DNA from: QHXQ01 sp036389395
Lineage (GTDB): Bacteria > Acidobacteriota > Blastocatellia > Pyrinomonadales > Pyrinomonadaceae
Assembly: GCA_036389395.1 (NCBI GenBank)
Contig: DASVPY010000050.1
Span: 54,052 to 118,051 of the forward strand
Direction of reading: 5' to 3'
DNA length: 64,000 bases
Part shown: one piece after another, positions 46,336-54,308 of the stretch
How the letters are laid out: the number at the start of each line of letters is the position of its first letter
Position numbering within the stretch: the first letter of the stretch is position 1
Notes under the pieces: model-generated
Databases searched by the model: none
The model's input: the letters and a program-made list of their open reading frames with translations, nothing else
What the model was told of the DNA's origin: nothing
Translations under genes and position numbers: made by a program

Positions 46336-47685
46336 TTGGGCCGAGAGCACCTACTGATCGTCGGCGGCGTGGCCGCCGGGCTGGCCGCGGCGATGGAAGC
46401 GCGCCGCCGCGCGCCCGCGCTCGACATCACCGTCGTCGAGCGCACGGGCGACGCGTCCTACGGCGCGTGCGGGCTGCCTTACGTCGTCTCCGGTCTCATC
46501 CCCGCGCTCGATAAACTCATCGCGCGCCCGCCCGAATACTTCCGCGAGCGCCGACGCATCGCCCTGCGCCTGCGCACGGAGGCGCTCGAACTCTTCCCCG
46601 CCAAGTCAACTCTGCGCGTGCGCGGCGACGGCGTTGAGCGCGAACTCGACTTCAGCCATCTCGTCATCGCCACGGGCGCGGCCGCCGTCTGCCCGCCGCT
46701 GCCGGGCCGCGACCTCGCGGGCGTCTTCGTCCTGCGCCACATGGACGACGGCCGGCGTCTGCTCGCCTTCATGGCGGAGCGACGCCCGCGCGCGGCCGCA
46801 ATCGTCGGCGCGGGCTACATCGGGCTTGAGCTGGCCGAGGCGTTCATGCGGCGCGGCCTGCGCACGACCGTCGTCGAAGCGTCGGACAACGTGATGAGCA
46901 CGATTGGCGGGCGCTTGCGCGACCGCGTGGTCGAAGAGTTGACCGCGCACGGCGTCGAGTTGGTCTTCGGCGAAAGGGTGGCGGCGTTCGAGGGGCGCGA
47001 GGGGATTGAGCGCGTGGTGACTGAGAGCGGGCGTGCGTTCGCGGCCGAATTGGTCGCGGTCGGCGTCGGCGTCAGGGCGAACGCGGCGTTGGCCGAGGCG
47101 GCGGGGCTTGAGTTGGGCGCGAGCGGCGCAATCGTCGTGGACGCGGAGCAGCGCACGAGCGCGCCGAACGTCTACGCCGCGGGCGACTGCTGCGAGGTCT
47201 TGCACCGCGTCTCAGGCCGACGCGTGTGGCTGCCGCTGGGCCAACCGGCCGTGCGCCAAGGCTGGGTCGCCGGGGCCAACGCCGCGGGCGCGCAACCGGC
47301 CGAGCGTTACGCGGGCGTGGTCGGCACGAACGCCGTCAAGGTCTTCGACCTCGAAGTCGCGCGCACGGGTCTCTCGCTCGCCGAGGCCGACGCGGCCGGC
47401 TTCGACGCCGCCGTGACGGAAGACGAGAGCGTCTCGCGCGCCAGCTACTACCCCGGCGGCGCGCCCGTGCTCACGCGCCTCATACACGACCGCCGCGGCC
47501 GCCTCCTCGGCGCGCAGATGGTCGGGCGCGAAGGCGTCGCCCAACGCATCAACGTCTACGCCGCCGCGCTCCACGCCCAACTCAAACTCGCAGACCTCAA
47601 CCGCCTCGACCTCGCCTACGCCCCGCCCTTCGCCCCAACGATTGATCCGATCCTGCGCGCGACGAAGGAGAGGGAGGAGGAATGA
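46336..47685 (+). CDS. FAD/NAD(P)-dependent CoA-disulfide reductase-like enzyme
   Basis: A 449-residue flavoprotein of the single-cysteine disulfide reductase family. FAD motif LIVGGVAAGLAAAMEARRR; active-site Cys in GDASYGACGLPYVVSG; NAD(P) motif AAIVGAGYIGLELAEAFMRR; second FAD motif NVYAAGDCCEV; C-terminal dimer domain with GAQMVGREGVAQRINV. CoA-disulfide reductases, NADH oxidases and polysulfide reductases share this architecture, so the substrate is open. The start is a TTG at 46336 with a poor ribosome binding site; confidence in the start is low. Confidence 0.88.
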   Translation: MGREHLLIVGGVAAGLAAAMEARRRAPALDITVVERTGDASYGACGLPYVVSGLIPALDKLIARPPEYFRERRRIALRLRTEALELFPAKSTLRVRGDGVERELDFSHLVIATGAAAVCPPLPGRDLAGVFVLRHMDDGRRLLAFMAERRPRAAAIVGAGYIGLELAEAFMRRGLRTTVVEASDNVMSTIGGRLRDRVVEELTAHGVELVFGERVAAFEGREGIERVVTESGRAFAAELVAVGVGVRANAALAEAAGLELGASGAIVVDAEQRTSAPNVYAAGDCCEVLHRVSGRRVWLPLGQPAVRQGWVAGANAAGAQPAERYAGVVGTNAVKVFDLEVARTGLSLAEADAAGFDAAVTEDESVSRASYYPGGAPVLTRLIHDRRGRLLGAQMVGREGVAQRINVYAAALHAQLKLADLNRLDLAYAPPFAPTIDPILRATKEREEE

Positions 47686-47691
47686 AAGCAG

Positions 47692-47848
47692 AGAAGCCAG
47701 AAGCCAGGAGCCAGAAGCCAGAAGCCGGAAGCCAGAAGAAAGATGGCAGGTCAACAACCCGGCCGCGCCTTGACTGCTCACAGCAACGACCGTTTGCGGC
47801 GACTCGCCTTCCCACTTCTGGCTCCTGACTCCTGGCTTCCGACTTCTC
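47692..47848. repeat. HIR-14, heptad inverted repeat, word GCCAGAA
   Basis: Left GAAGCCAGAAGCCAGGAGCC then AGAAGCCAGAAGCCGGAAG; right CACTTCTGGCTCCTGACTCC then TGGCTTCCGACTTCTC. It lies between convergent genes, 7 nt from one stop and 4 nt from the other. Confidence 0.9.
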
Positions 47849-47852
47849 CCCT

Positions 47853-48992
47853 TCAGTACCTTATCCGCACGGTGAAGCTGCCGCCGTTGTCGCCGTAGTT
47901 GTCGTCGTTGATGGCGAGGAAGAGGCGACCGTCGGCGGGCGCGTTGAAGGTCTGCTGCGCGCCGACGAGGAAGGGCTGCGTGACCTGCCCGTTCGCCAGG
48001 CGGATGAAGCCGATGAGCGCGCCCGGCCCGGCGTTCGGCACGGGGTACGTGCCGGCGATGGCCCCGAACCCGCCCGCGCGCCCGCCTTCGGGCCCGACCT
48101 CGCCCGCGCGCCGGCCCGCGACGACACGCCCCGACGCCGAGATCGTCACCTGATCGCCCGTGCGTAGCTCGATGTTCGTGTCCGTGCCGCGCGACGTGCC
48201 GGGCACTTCAACGGTTATCTCCTGCGGCGCGCGGTCGCGGCCCGTGTCGGGCGGGGCCGTGCGCGGCGTGCGCGAGCGGACGGGCGCGGGCGCACTGCTG
48301 CGACTGCCGCCGAAGAGGTCGTCGTCGCCGCCGGTGTCGTCGTCGCGCCCGGTCGTGTCGCGCCCGGCCGTCGTGTTGCGGCGCGGCGTCAGGTCGCGCT
48401 CGCGTCGTACCTGGACGGTGAACGCGCCGCGCGCGTCTGTGTAAGTGCCGCGGTTGGCGGTCAGGTAGAGGCGGCCGTCGCGGTCGGCGACGAACTCGCG
48501 CTGAAGGCCCAGCTCGACGATGGGCGAGTCGGCGTCGCTGCCGACCGCGCCGATCAAAACGCCCTCGGCGGCGCGCGGCAGCGGCGCGGTCGGATCGGTC
48601 GAGCGCAAGCCGTCGGGCGTGATGCGCGCGCGCGGCGTGGAGATCGTGCCGGAGGCCCTGATCTGTATGCGCTCGTTGCGGCGCACGTCAATGCCGCTGT
48701 CGATCCAGTTGGGCGCGAGCGACACCTGCACGGTGCGCGACTCGTAGCGCAACTCGTCGAGCGAGCGGCCGTCCAACTCGACGCGGTCGATCTCGCCGGG
48801 GCGGAAGAAGCGTATCTCGCCCTCGTCGCCCGGCTGGCCCGTGGTCGGCGTGACGCGGACGGCGAAGCGGTTGTTGATGAAGCCGATGACCGTGCCGCGC
48901 ACGGTGCGGCCGTCCTTCAAGTAGATGGTGTCGGCGGCGGCGACGGCGGCCGCCGTCACTAACAGCACGAACGCCAGAATCAGCTTGCGCAT
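47853..48992 (-). CDS. Secreted protein with two LecA-like domains
   Basis: A 379-residue exported protein. The signal peptide is MRKLILAFVLLVTAAAVAAA. A first beta domain (TIYLKDGRTVRGTVIGF) resembles an Sm/LSm-like surface domain. Then two copies of a PA-IL/LecA-like fold follow, each with an initial sugar-or-ligand loop and ending RLYLTANRGTYTDARGAFTV or RLFLAINDDNYGDNGGSFTV. An Asp/Arg/Pro-rich linker separates them. Calcium-dependent sugar binding is plausible from the Asp/Asn loop but not shown. ATG 48992 has AAGGA upstream; 49010 is an alternative. Confidence 0.75.
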   Translation of the reverse strand: MRKLILAFVLLVTAAAVAAADTIYLKDGRTVRGTVIGFINNRFAVRVTPTTGQPGDEGEIRFFRPGEIDRVELDGRSLDELRYESRTVQVSLAPNWIDSGIDVRRNERIQIRASGTISTPRARITPDGLRSTDPTAPLPRAAEGVLIGAVGSDADSPIVELGLQREFVADRDGRLYLTANRGTYTDARGAFTVQVRRERDLTPRRNTTAGRDTTGRDDDTGGDDDLFGGSRSSAPAPVRSRTPRTAPPDTGRDRAPQEITVEVPGTSRGTDTNIELRTGDQVTISASGRVVAGRRAGEVGPEGGRAGGFGAIAGTYPVPNAGPGALIGFIRLANGQVTQPFLVGAQQTFNAPADGRLFLAINDDNYGDNGGSFTVRIRY

Positions 48993-49164
48993 GAGTTCAC
49001 ATCCTTTCAAGCTCAGTTTTGCCGGGCGGCGCGGACGTAACGGCGTCGGCCGCCGCGCCCGAAATTCCGGGAGAGGTCGCTCAGGCCGGGTAATTTAAAC
49101 CGAGGGGAACTTGCCGTGCAGCTTACAACGAAGCGGCGGGCGGGGCAAGGTGAACCATCAAGGC

Positions 49165-49205
49165 AAAACGCCGGGCGCGGCCTCTTTGTGAGACCACGCC
49201 CGGCG
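49165..49205 (-). terminator. Rho-independent terminator after atpE
   Basis: On the minus strand, CGCCGGGCG (49205-49197), 19-nt loop, CGCCCGGCG (49177-49169), then TTTT. It ends the F0 transcript after atpE. Confidence 0.75.
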
Positions 49206-49230
49206 CGCGTTCGGGTTGTGCGGCGACCGC

Positions 49231-49569
49231 TTAGGCCACGCGCACGATGGCGAACATGATCACGAGCGTGAAGATGACCAGCGTCTCGATGAAGGCGAGG
49301 CCGATGATCATCAGAATCTGTATGCGCCCGCTCGCGCCGGGGTTGCGCGCCGCGCCTTCGGCGGCCGAGGCCGCCACGCGCGACTGCCCCAGCGCGCCCA
49401 AGCCCGCCGCGATGGCGAAGCCGATGCCCGCCGCCAGTTTCGCCCACTTGGCCACGGTGTTCGCGTTGTCCGCGCCCGCCTCGGCCCCGCCCACGCCCTG
49501 CGCGAAGGCCGTGGCCGACGCGAACAGCACCGTGAGCGCCGTGAACAGGAACATCCTCAGTTTGCTCAT
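49231..49569 (-). CDS. atpE: ATP synthase F0 subunit c
   Basis: A 112-residue proteolipid, longer than the usual 75-90 residues because of an N-terminal signal-like segment (MFLFTALTVLFASATAFAQG). The hairpin has helix 1 GFAIAAGLGALGQSRVAASA, the loop ARNPGASGR, and helix 2 with the ion-binding Glu in GLAFIETLVIFTLV. The c-ring drives rotation in ATP synthase. GGGAGG lies upstream. It is last in the atpZ-atpI-atpB-atpE unit and is followed by a terminator, so atpF and F1 genes are not downstream. Confidence 0.95.
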   Translation of the reverse strand: MSKLRMFLFTALTVLFASATAFAQGVGGAEAGADNANTVAKWAKLAAGIGFAIAAGLGALGQSRVAASAAEGAARNPGASGRIQILMIIGLAFIETLVIFTLVIMFAIVRVA

Positions 49570-49895
49570 AAAAGGGAGCCTCCCGTCTGGTTTGGACTGC
49601 GGCGGCAGGTGGAAGTGCAGGCGGCGCGCCCGGCGGTCTAACGCCTCGCGGCCCGTCCTTATGATTTCGCCGGCATCCGGTATCCGCCGCCCCTCTTACA
49701 ACGGCGCTCCAAGCGATGCGAGCTTCTCTCCGACCCGACCCTCCTAAACCGCGAGAGCCATGCGGCGGCGGCGCGACGCAACCCGCCCGGCGGCCCGTCG
49801 CCTGCCAGCCCCGCCCGCTGCCCAGTCCGTCCTAACGACCGTGCGCCCCAACGCGCGCGCCCGCGTGTGGGCACGCCGCTCGAAGCGCGGAAAAG
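49570..49895. other. atpB-atpE spacer, no supported gene
   Basis: About 330 nt of GC-rich sequence before HIR-15. A 71-codon minus frame is open here but lacks a ribosome binding site and membrane segment, so it is not an atpF-like gene. Confidence 0.5.
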
Positions 49896-49967
49896 CAGAT
49901 GCCAGATGCCAGATGTCAGATGTCAGTGAGTGTCTTCTAACTGACATCTGACATCTGACATCTAACC
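49896..49967. repeat. HIR-15, heptad inverted repeat, word AGATGCC/AGATGTC
   Basis: Left GCAGATGCCAGATGCCAGAT then GTCAGATGTCAG; right CTGACATCTGACATCTGACA then TCTAACC. Short 13-nt loop. It touches the atpB stop codon. Confidence 0.9.
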
Positions 49968-49969
49968 TC

Positions 49970-50956
49970 TTATGTAAAGACCGGCGCGATGATCTCTTCG
50001 CCGTCCACGTCGGCGTCGTGGTGGTCTTCGTGGGGCGCGTGCGAGACCTCGCCGATGTAGATCATCGAGAGCAGCGTAAAGATGAACGTCTGCATGACGG
50101 CGGCGAAGACGCTCAGGATCATGAGCACCGCGGGGATGACGAAGAGCGTGTAGGGCGGCGCGAGGTTGGCGATGTTCGCGCCCACCTGCTCGTCGCCGAA
50201 GATGTTGCCGAACAGCCGCAGGCCCAAGCTAAGCGGGCGCACGAAGTTGCTGATCAACTCGATGACGAACATCGCCGGCCCCATGATCCACAGGATCGCG
50301 CCGCTGAAGTAATGCACGCCCGCGAAGTGGCCCAGGTGCGCGAGCAGCCCGTTCTCTTTGATGCCGATGTAGTTGTAGTAGACGAACGACGAGATGCCGA
50401 GCGCGAACGTGACCGACGTGCTCGACGTGGGCGACATGAAGAGCGGGAACAAGCCCATCAGGTTCGAGACGAGGATCAGGATCGCGAAGGTGGCGACCAC
50501 GGGGAAATACTTCAGCCCGTGCGGCCCGATGATGTCCTCGATCAAGCCGCGCACGGCCAGCACCGCGACCTCAAGCGTCTGCTGCCCGCCGTGCGGCTCG
50601 TCTTCGGAGAGCGCCCGGCCGAACAGTTTGCCCTTCAGCACCCAGACGAACACGACCGTCAGCAGGCACGCGATCAGGAACATCACCGTGTACCAGGGCA
50701 CGGCCGTCTCCGGCGAGTACGGCCCGAAGACCGCCTCGGCGTTCGTGCCGAACGCGCCGAAGAATTTATCCCAGAAGGGCTTGGTGGTTTGCAGTTGCAA
50801 GTGGTAGAGCGACTCGCCGATCAAGTGATTGACCTGCGTGACGAGCCAGGGCACGTGCTCGCCGCCGTGCTCGGCGGCGTGGGCCGCCGGCTCGCCCGCG
50901 GCGGCGGCGTGCTCGGCCGCCTGCCCCGCCCCTTCGTGTTGCAGCAACCAGAACAT
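49970..50956 (-). CDS. atpB: ATP synthase F0 subunit a
   Basis: A 328-residue polytopic protein. The essential Arg is in PLSLGLRLFGNIFGDE and the C-terminal helix is MQTFIFTLLSMIYIGEV. It forms the ion half-channels against the c-ring. Both termini are extended and His/Ala/Glu-rich (AAEHAAAAGEPAAHAAEHGG at the start, HAPHEDHHDAD at the end), unusual for the family. The start is 6 nt after the upstream atpI-like stop. Confidence 0.95.
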   Translation of the reverse strand: MFWLLQHEGAGQAAEHAAAAGEPAAHAAEHGGEHVPWLVTQVNHLIGESLYHLQLQTTKPFWDKFFGAFGTNAEAVFGPYSPETAVPWYTVMFLIACLLTVVFVWVLKGKLFGRALSEDEPHGGQQTLEVAVLAVRGLIEDIIGPHGLKYFPVVATFAILILVSNLMGLFPLFMSPTSSTSVTFALGISSFVYYNYIGIKENGLLAHLGHFAGVHYFSGAILWIMGPAMFVIELISNFVRPLSLGLRLFGNIFGDEQVGANIANLAPPYTLFVIPAVLMILSVFAAVMQTFIFTLLSMIYIGEVSHAPHEDHHDADVDGEEIIAPVFT

Positions 50957-50962
50957 AGTCGG

Positions 50963-51391
50963 TTAGTTATCCTCCCGCCGTCTGAACGTCAGCCACGTCT
51001 GCATGAAGGCTTCGACCAACGCCGCCACGACGAACGCGCTCAGACCGGCCAGCGTGGCGACGATGGAGACCAGGTCGAGCACGTAGGCGGCGCTCACGGC
51101 GGCGGCGACGACGAAGTAACGCAGGACGAAGCGCGCGACGCCGAGCTTGGGCCGGACGCCCGTGAGCGCGGCCCCGAAGAACGCCGTGCGGACGGAAGCC
51201 CGCAGCCAGTGGTGGTTGAGCAACGCGAGCGCGCCGCCCAGCAGCAGCCCCGTCGTCACGCGCCACGGCGCGAACGCCGCGCTCGCCAGCACCGCCAGCG
51301 CCACCGCCCCGCACATCACGCGGAACAGGCGACGCTCCATCGCCTCCGCCTCGTCGGCGGCCTGCGGCCCAAGGTGCTCTAACGCGTGCAT
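50963..51391 (-). CDS. atpI: ATP synthase subunit I-like membrane protein (AtpI)
   Basis: A 142-residue protein with four predicted membrane helices: VMCGAVALAVLASAAFA, GLLLGGALALLNHHWLR, FVLRYFVVAAAVSAAYVL and VATLAGLSAFVVAALVEAFM. Position directly before atpB and the overall pattern fit the AtpI family that assists c-ring assembly. Sequence conservation in this family is low. Confidence 0.75.
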   Translation of the reverse strand: MHALEHLGPQAADEAEAMERRLFRVMCGAVALAVLASAAFAPWRVTTGLLLGGALALLNHHWLRASVRTAFFGAALTGVRPKLGVARFVLRYFVVAAAVSAAYVLDLVSIVATLAGLSAFVVAALVEAFMQTWLTFRRREDN

Positions 51392-51454
51392 CTTCAGAAC
51401 AGCCGATTCTACACGGCGCGCGCGCGCCCTGTCGAGCAGCGCAAATCGCGCGCC

Positions 51455-51670
51455 TCACGTCGCCTTCGACATCAGGCGGATGAACTGGTAGAAGCCGATG
51501 ATCGCGCCGAGGACGATGCCGCCGACGAGCAGCCAAGGCCCCGTGCCCAGCCAGCGATCCAGCGCCCAGCCCGCGAGCAGGCACGCCACAATCGCCGACG
51601 CCAGCGTAAAGACCGCCCCGTACACCATCCCGCTCTTGCGCGTGATCTGTTGCTCGTCTCGCTCAGGCAT
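51455..51670 (-). CDS. atpZ: AtpZ-like small membrane protein
   Basis: A 71-residue protein with two membrane helices (VYGAVFTLASAIVACLLAGW and WLLVGGIVLGAIIGFYQFI) joined by ALDRWLGTGPW. This is the AtpZ/F0F1 subunit family that often precedes atpI and atpB and is linked to Mg2+ or Ca2+ transport or assembly. It is first of the F0 genes here. Confidence 0.8.
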   Translation of the reverse strand: MPERDEQQITRKSGMVYGAVFTLASAIVACLLAGWALDRWLGTGPWLLVGGIVLGAIIGFYQFIRLMSKAT

Positions 51671-51684
51671 AAAAGGTGTGTGCC

Positions 51685-51787
51685 TGGTTAGTTGTTAGTT
51701 GTTAGTTGTTCTCTGTCCGAGGTCGTCTTCGACCTGTGCGCGTGCTTTACAACTAACAGTTAACAATTAACCAATAACAATTAACTA
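51685..51787. repeat. HIR-16, heptad inverted repeat, word TTAGTTG
   Basis: Left TGGTTAGTTGTTAGTTGTTA then GTTGTT; right ACAACTAACAGTTAACAATT then AACCAATAACAATTAACTA. The right end includes the stop codon of the radical SAM gene. Confidence 0.88.
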
Positions 51788-52906
51788 CCAGCTATTCCGC
51801 CGCAGATAATTCTTCGGCACGTCGTAGAGCAGGGCGCGGCGCGAGTGGCGCATGGAGTCGTGGATGAAGCAGACGTGCGTACACCAGCAGGCGCGGCCGC
51901 CGTCGATCTCGTTCAGCTCTTGCTGGCGCGCGTGGTCGGCCCAGAGCGCGCCGAAGTCGTAGTCGTAGGCGGCGAGCGTGGCGAAGGGGGCGCGCAGCTC
52001 GCAGGCGCGCACGTCGCCGTTGTAGTCCACGACCACGGTCGTCTCGCCGGCCGTGCAGGGGAAGCCCCAGGGCGTCGCGCGGTCGAAGTTGGCGAGCTGC
52101 GTGCGGTAGTGCGTCGTGATCGCGCCGACGTAGGCGACGGCTTTGACGAAGCGCGTGGGCGCGTCGTCCGCGGCGAACATGCGCGCGCCGTAGCGCTCGG
52201 TCAGGGCGGCGGCGCGGGCGTAGAGCGCGGGCAGGACTTCGGGCGGCACGGCCTTGATGGCCGCGCCGGCCTTGGTCTCGCCGCGGATGATGTTGAAGTA
52301 GTGGCCGTCGAGCCGGCAGTTGTGCCAGAGGTAGTCGGCGAGGCGTTCAAGCTCGGCGTAGTTCTCGGCGCAGACGACCGTGTTGACGTTGAGGCGGAAG
52401 CGGTCGCCGTAAAGCTCCTTGAGCGGGTAGAGCGCGGCGATGGTGTCGAGCGTCTTCTCCCAGTTGCCGGGGACGCCGCGGATGCGGTCGTGCGTCGTGC
52501 CGTAGCCGTCGAGCGCGACGTTGAGGTAGAGATCGATCTCAGGGTTATGACCGAGGGCGGCGGCAACGACTTCGCGGGCGCGCGCCTTTACGAGCGCGTT
52601 GGTGGGGATGATGACGCGGCGCACGCCGTTGGTGCGGACGAAGAGGGCGATGATCTCGCAGAGGTCGCGGCGCAGGGTCGGCTCGCCGCCGGAGAGCCAG
52701 AGGTCTGTGACGGGCGGCATGGTCTGGGCGAGCCGCTCGATCTGCGCGTAGGTCATGTCGCCGGGCCGGTTCAACTCCTGCCAGTAGAAACAGGTCTCGC
52801 ACTTCGCGTTGCAGCGCGAGGTGACGAAGAGGATCACCGTGCCGAGGCGGCGCTCGCGCCCCGTCGAGCGCAGCAGGCGGTAGAGTTGGCCGGCGCGTGT
52901 GGTCAT
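51785..52906 (-). CDS. Radical SAM protein
   Basis: A 373-residue enzyme. The [4Fe-4S] site is Cys32, Cys36 and Cys39 in VTSRCNAKCETCFYW, followed by TDLWLSGGEPTLR (the GGE motif for SAM binding). The C-terminus has further Cys (FPCTAGE, VRACEL, CWCTHVC) resembling a SPASM-type auxiliary cluster region. Such enzymes modify peptides, sugars or lipids; the substrate is unknown. The neighbour upstream on the same strand is a glycosyltransferase. ATG 52906 is used; GTG 52912 is possible. Confidence 0.9.
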   Translation of the reverse strand: MTTRAGQLYRLLRSTGRERRLGTVILFVTSRCNAKCETCFYWQELNRPGDMTYAQIERLAQTMPPVTDLWLSGGEPTLRRDLCEIIALFVRTNGVRRVIIPTNALVKARAREVVAAALGHNPEIDLYLNVALDGYGTTHDRIRGVPGNWEKTLDTIAALYPLKELYGDRFRLNVNTVVCAENYAELERLADYLWHNCRLDGHYFNIIRGETKAGAAIKAVPPEVLPALYARAAALTERYGARMFAADDAPTRFVKAVAYVGAITTHYRTQLANFDRATPWGFPCTAGETTVVVDYNGDVRACELRAPFATLAAYDYDFGALWADHARQQELNEIDGGRACWCTHVCFIHDSMRHSRRALLYDVPKNYLRRNSW

Positions 52907-52928
52907 GGGCACAGGAAGTGTATCAAGG

Positions 52929-53046
52929 CGCAGGGCGAAAGGCGAAAGGCGAAAGTTAGGACGGCGCTCACGCGCCGATTTATTTTTAAGATGTCACGCC
53001 GCAGGCGTGTCCTAACTTTCGCCTTTCGCCCTCCGCCTTTCCCCTT
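52929..53046. repeat. HIR-17, heptad inverted repeat, word GGCGAAA
   Basis: Left CGCAGGGCGAAAGGCGAAAG then GCGAAAGTTAGGAC; right GTCCTAACTTTCGCCTTTCG then CCCTCCGCCTTTCCCCTT. The inner loop has further pairings (GGCGCTCACGCGCC). The right arm lies inside the 3' end of the glycosyltransferase gene. Confidence 0.9.
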
Positions 53047-54244
53047 GAACTATCGTCTCGTTGGGGGATTTAAGTTCGTAGGCGATGCCGCGCCAGTCGA
53101 GGCGGCGGGAGAGGGCGGCGGCGAGGGCGTTGCCGGCGTAGAGCGCGGCGGTGAGGGGCCAGAGCGTGGGGTGCGCGGCGTGCGTGCGGCCGCCGAAGCG
53201 TACGCCCGCAGGCGCGAGCGCGAGGGCGACGGCGCGCAGGCGCAGCGCCGCCTTGGCCGCGCCGAGCAGGTAGATGACGCCGACGAGTACGAGCGGCGGC
53301 CAGAACGATGCGCCGGTAGTTAGACGTGCGAGCGCGAGCAGTACGCCGCCAAAGAAGACGAGGACGAAGAGCAGGTTCGAGCCGAGCACGATGCGCCACA
53401 GGTGCGGCGCGTAGACGCGCGTGATCTTCATCTGCCGCGTGGTGAACTCGCACAACTCCGTGAGCGTGCAGTCTTCGTGCGCGGCGGTGAGGCATTGGGG
53501 CACGAAGCGGATCGCGCGCCCGGCCGCTTTGAGCGCGCGCGTCAGGGCGAAGTCATCCGAGAGCGCGCCGCGCCAGTACGCGGGTACGTCCGCCGCGTGG
53601 AAGGTCGCGCGGCGGAGCGCGGTCGCGCCGCCCCAGCAGAAGTTGCGCGCCGCGTCCGCGCCGAGCGCCGACGCGATGGAGGCGTTCCAGACGGCGCGCA
53701 GGTGCGAGGCGAGACCGCCCCGGACGGGCACGAACCAGCGGTAGCCGGTCGTCGCGCCCAGACCGGCGTCCGCGAGCGGCGCGACGAGCGCGCGCAGCCA
53801 GCCGCTCTGCGGGCGCGCGTCCGTGTCCACGAAGACGAAGACCTCGACGCCCGCGGCGCACGCCGCCAGACCCGCCAGCAGGTTATACACCTTCTGCCCG
53901 CGGTCGGTCGCACGCCCCGCGACGACCACGCGCGTCGTGGGGTTGTCGTCGGTCGCGCATTCGGCGCGCACAGACTCGACGACGGCGAGCGCGGGGTCGT
54001 CCGCCGCGTCCGTGACGAAGATAACTTCGTAGCGCGGGTAGTCTTGCCGGCAGACGGCGCGCAGGTTCTCCGCCAGCCCTTGATCAAGACCGCGGCACGG
54101 CACGACGACGGAGGCGTAAGGCGCGTAAGTCGGCAACGGCCGCGCCAGCTCGCGCCTGACGTAGGCGAGCCAGCGCACGCCGCCGCGCAGCGAGACGATG
54201 CCCTGCAAGACGAGCAGCCCGGCGAACAGGTAGAACAGCCACAT
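53012..54244 (-). CDS. GT2 glycosyltransferase, ceramide-glucosyltransferase-like
   Basis: A 410-residue membrane enzyme: an N-terminal helix (MWLFYLFAGLLVLQGIVSLR), then VVVPCRGLDQGLAENL, VDTDARPQSGWL (DxD), ALSDDFALTRALKAAGRAI and a RQMKITR segment comparable to the (Q/R)xxRW motif, then three or four C-terminal helices. It is similar to GT21/HpnI-type enzymes that glycosylate lipids. The last ~11 residues (IVQGERRRAKGES) come from the HIR-17 arm. Start at ATG 54244 gives the membrane helix; an earlier ATG at 54286 adds 14 residues. Confidence 0.85.
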   Translation of the reverse strand: MWLFYLFAGLLVLQGIVSLRGGVRWLAYVRRELARPLPTYAPYASVVVPCRGLDQGLAENLRAVCRQDYPRYEVIFVTDAADDPALAVVESVRAECATDDNPTTRVVVAGRATDRGQKVYNLLAGLAACAAGVEVFVFVDTDARPQSGWLRALVAPLADAGLGATTGYRWFVPVRGGLASHLRAVWNASIASALGADAARNFCWGGATALRRATFHAADVPAYWRGALSDDFALTRALKAAGRAIRFVPQCLTAAHEDCTLTELCEFTTRQMKITRVYAPHLWRIVLGSNLLFVLVFFGGVLLALARLTTGASFWPPLVLVGVIYLLGAAKAALRLRAVALALAPAGVRFGGRTHAAHPTLWPLTAALYAGNALAAALSRRLDWRGIAYELKSPNETIVQGERRRAKGES

Positions 54245-54308
54245 AAGCGAGCCGTGATGCTCGCACGGGCGCGGCGGCCGTGGCAAATTGACTAACGCCC
54301 GCGCGCCG

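Noticed and set aside
49659..49874. A 71-codon minus frame between atpB and atpE as a possible atpF
   Set aside because: It is Arg/Gly-rich with no membrane anchor or coiled coil, so it cannot be subunit b.
51785..54244. Hopanoid pair HpnH/HpnI for the radical SAM and GT2 genes
   Set aside because: The radical SAM protein has a SPASM-like C-terminus and lacks the HpnH pattern I know; the GT2 similarity alone is not enough, and no squalene-hopene genes are present.
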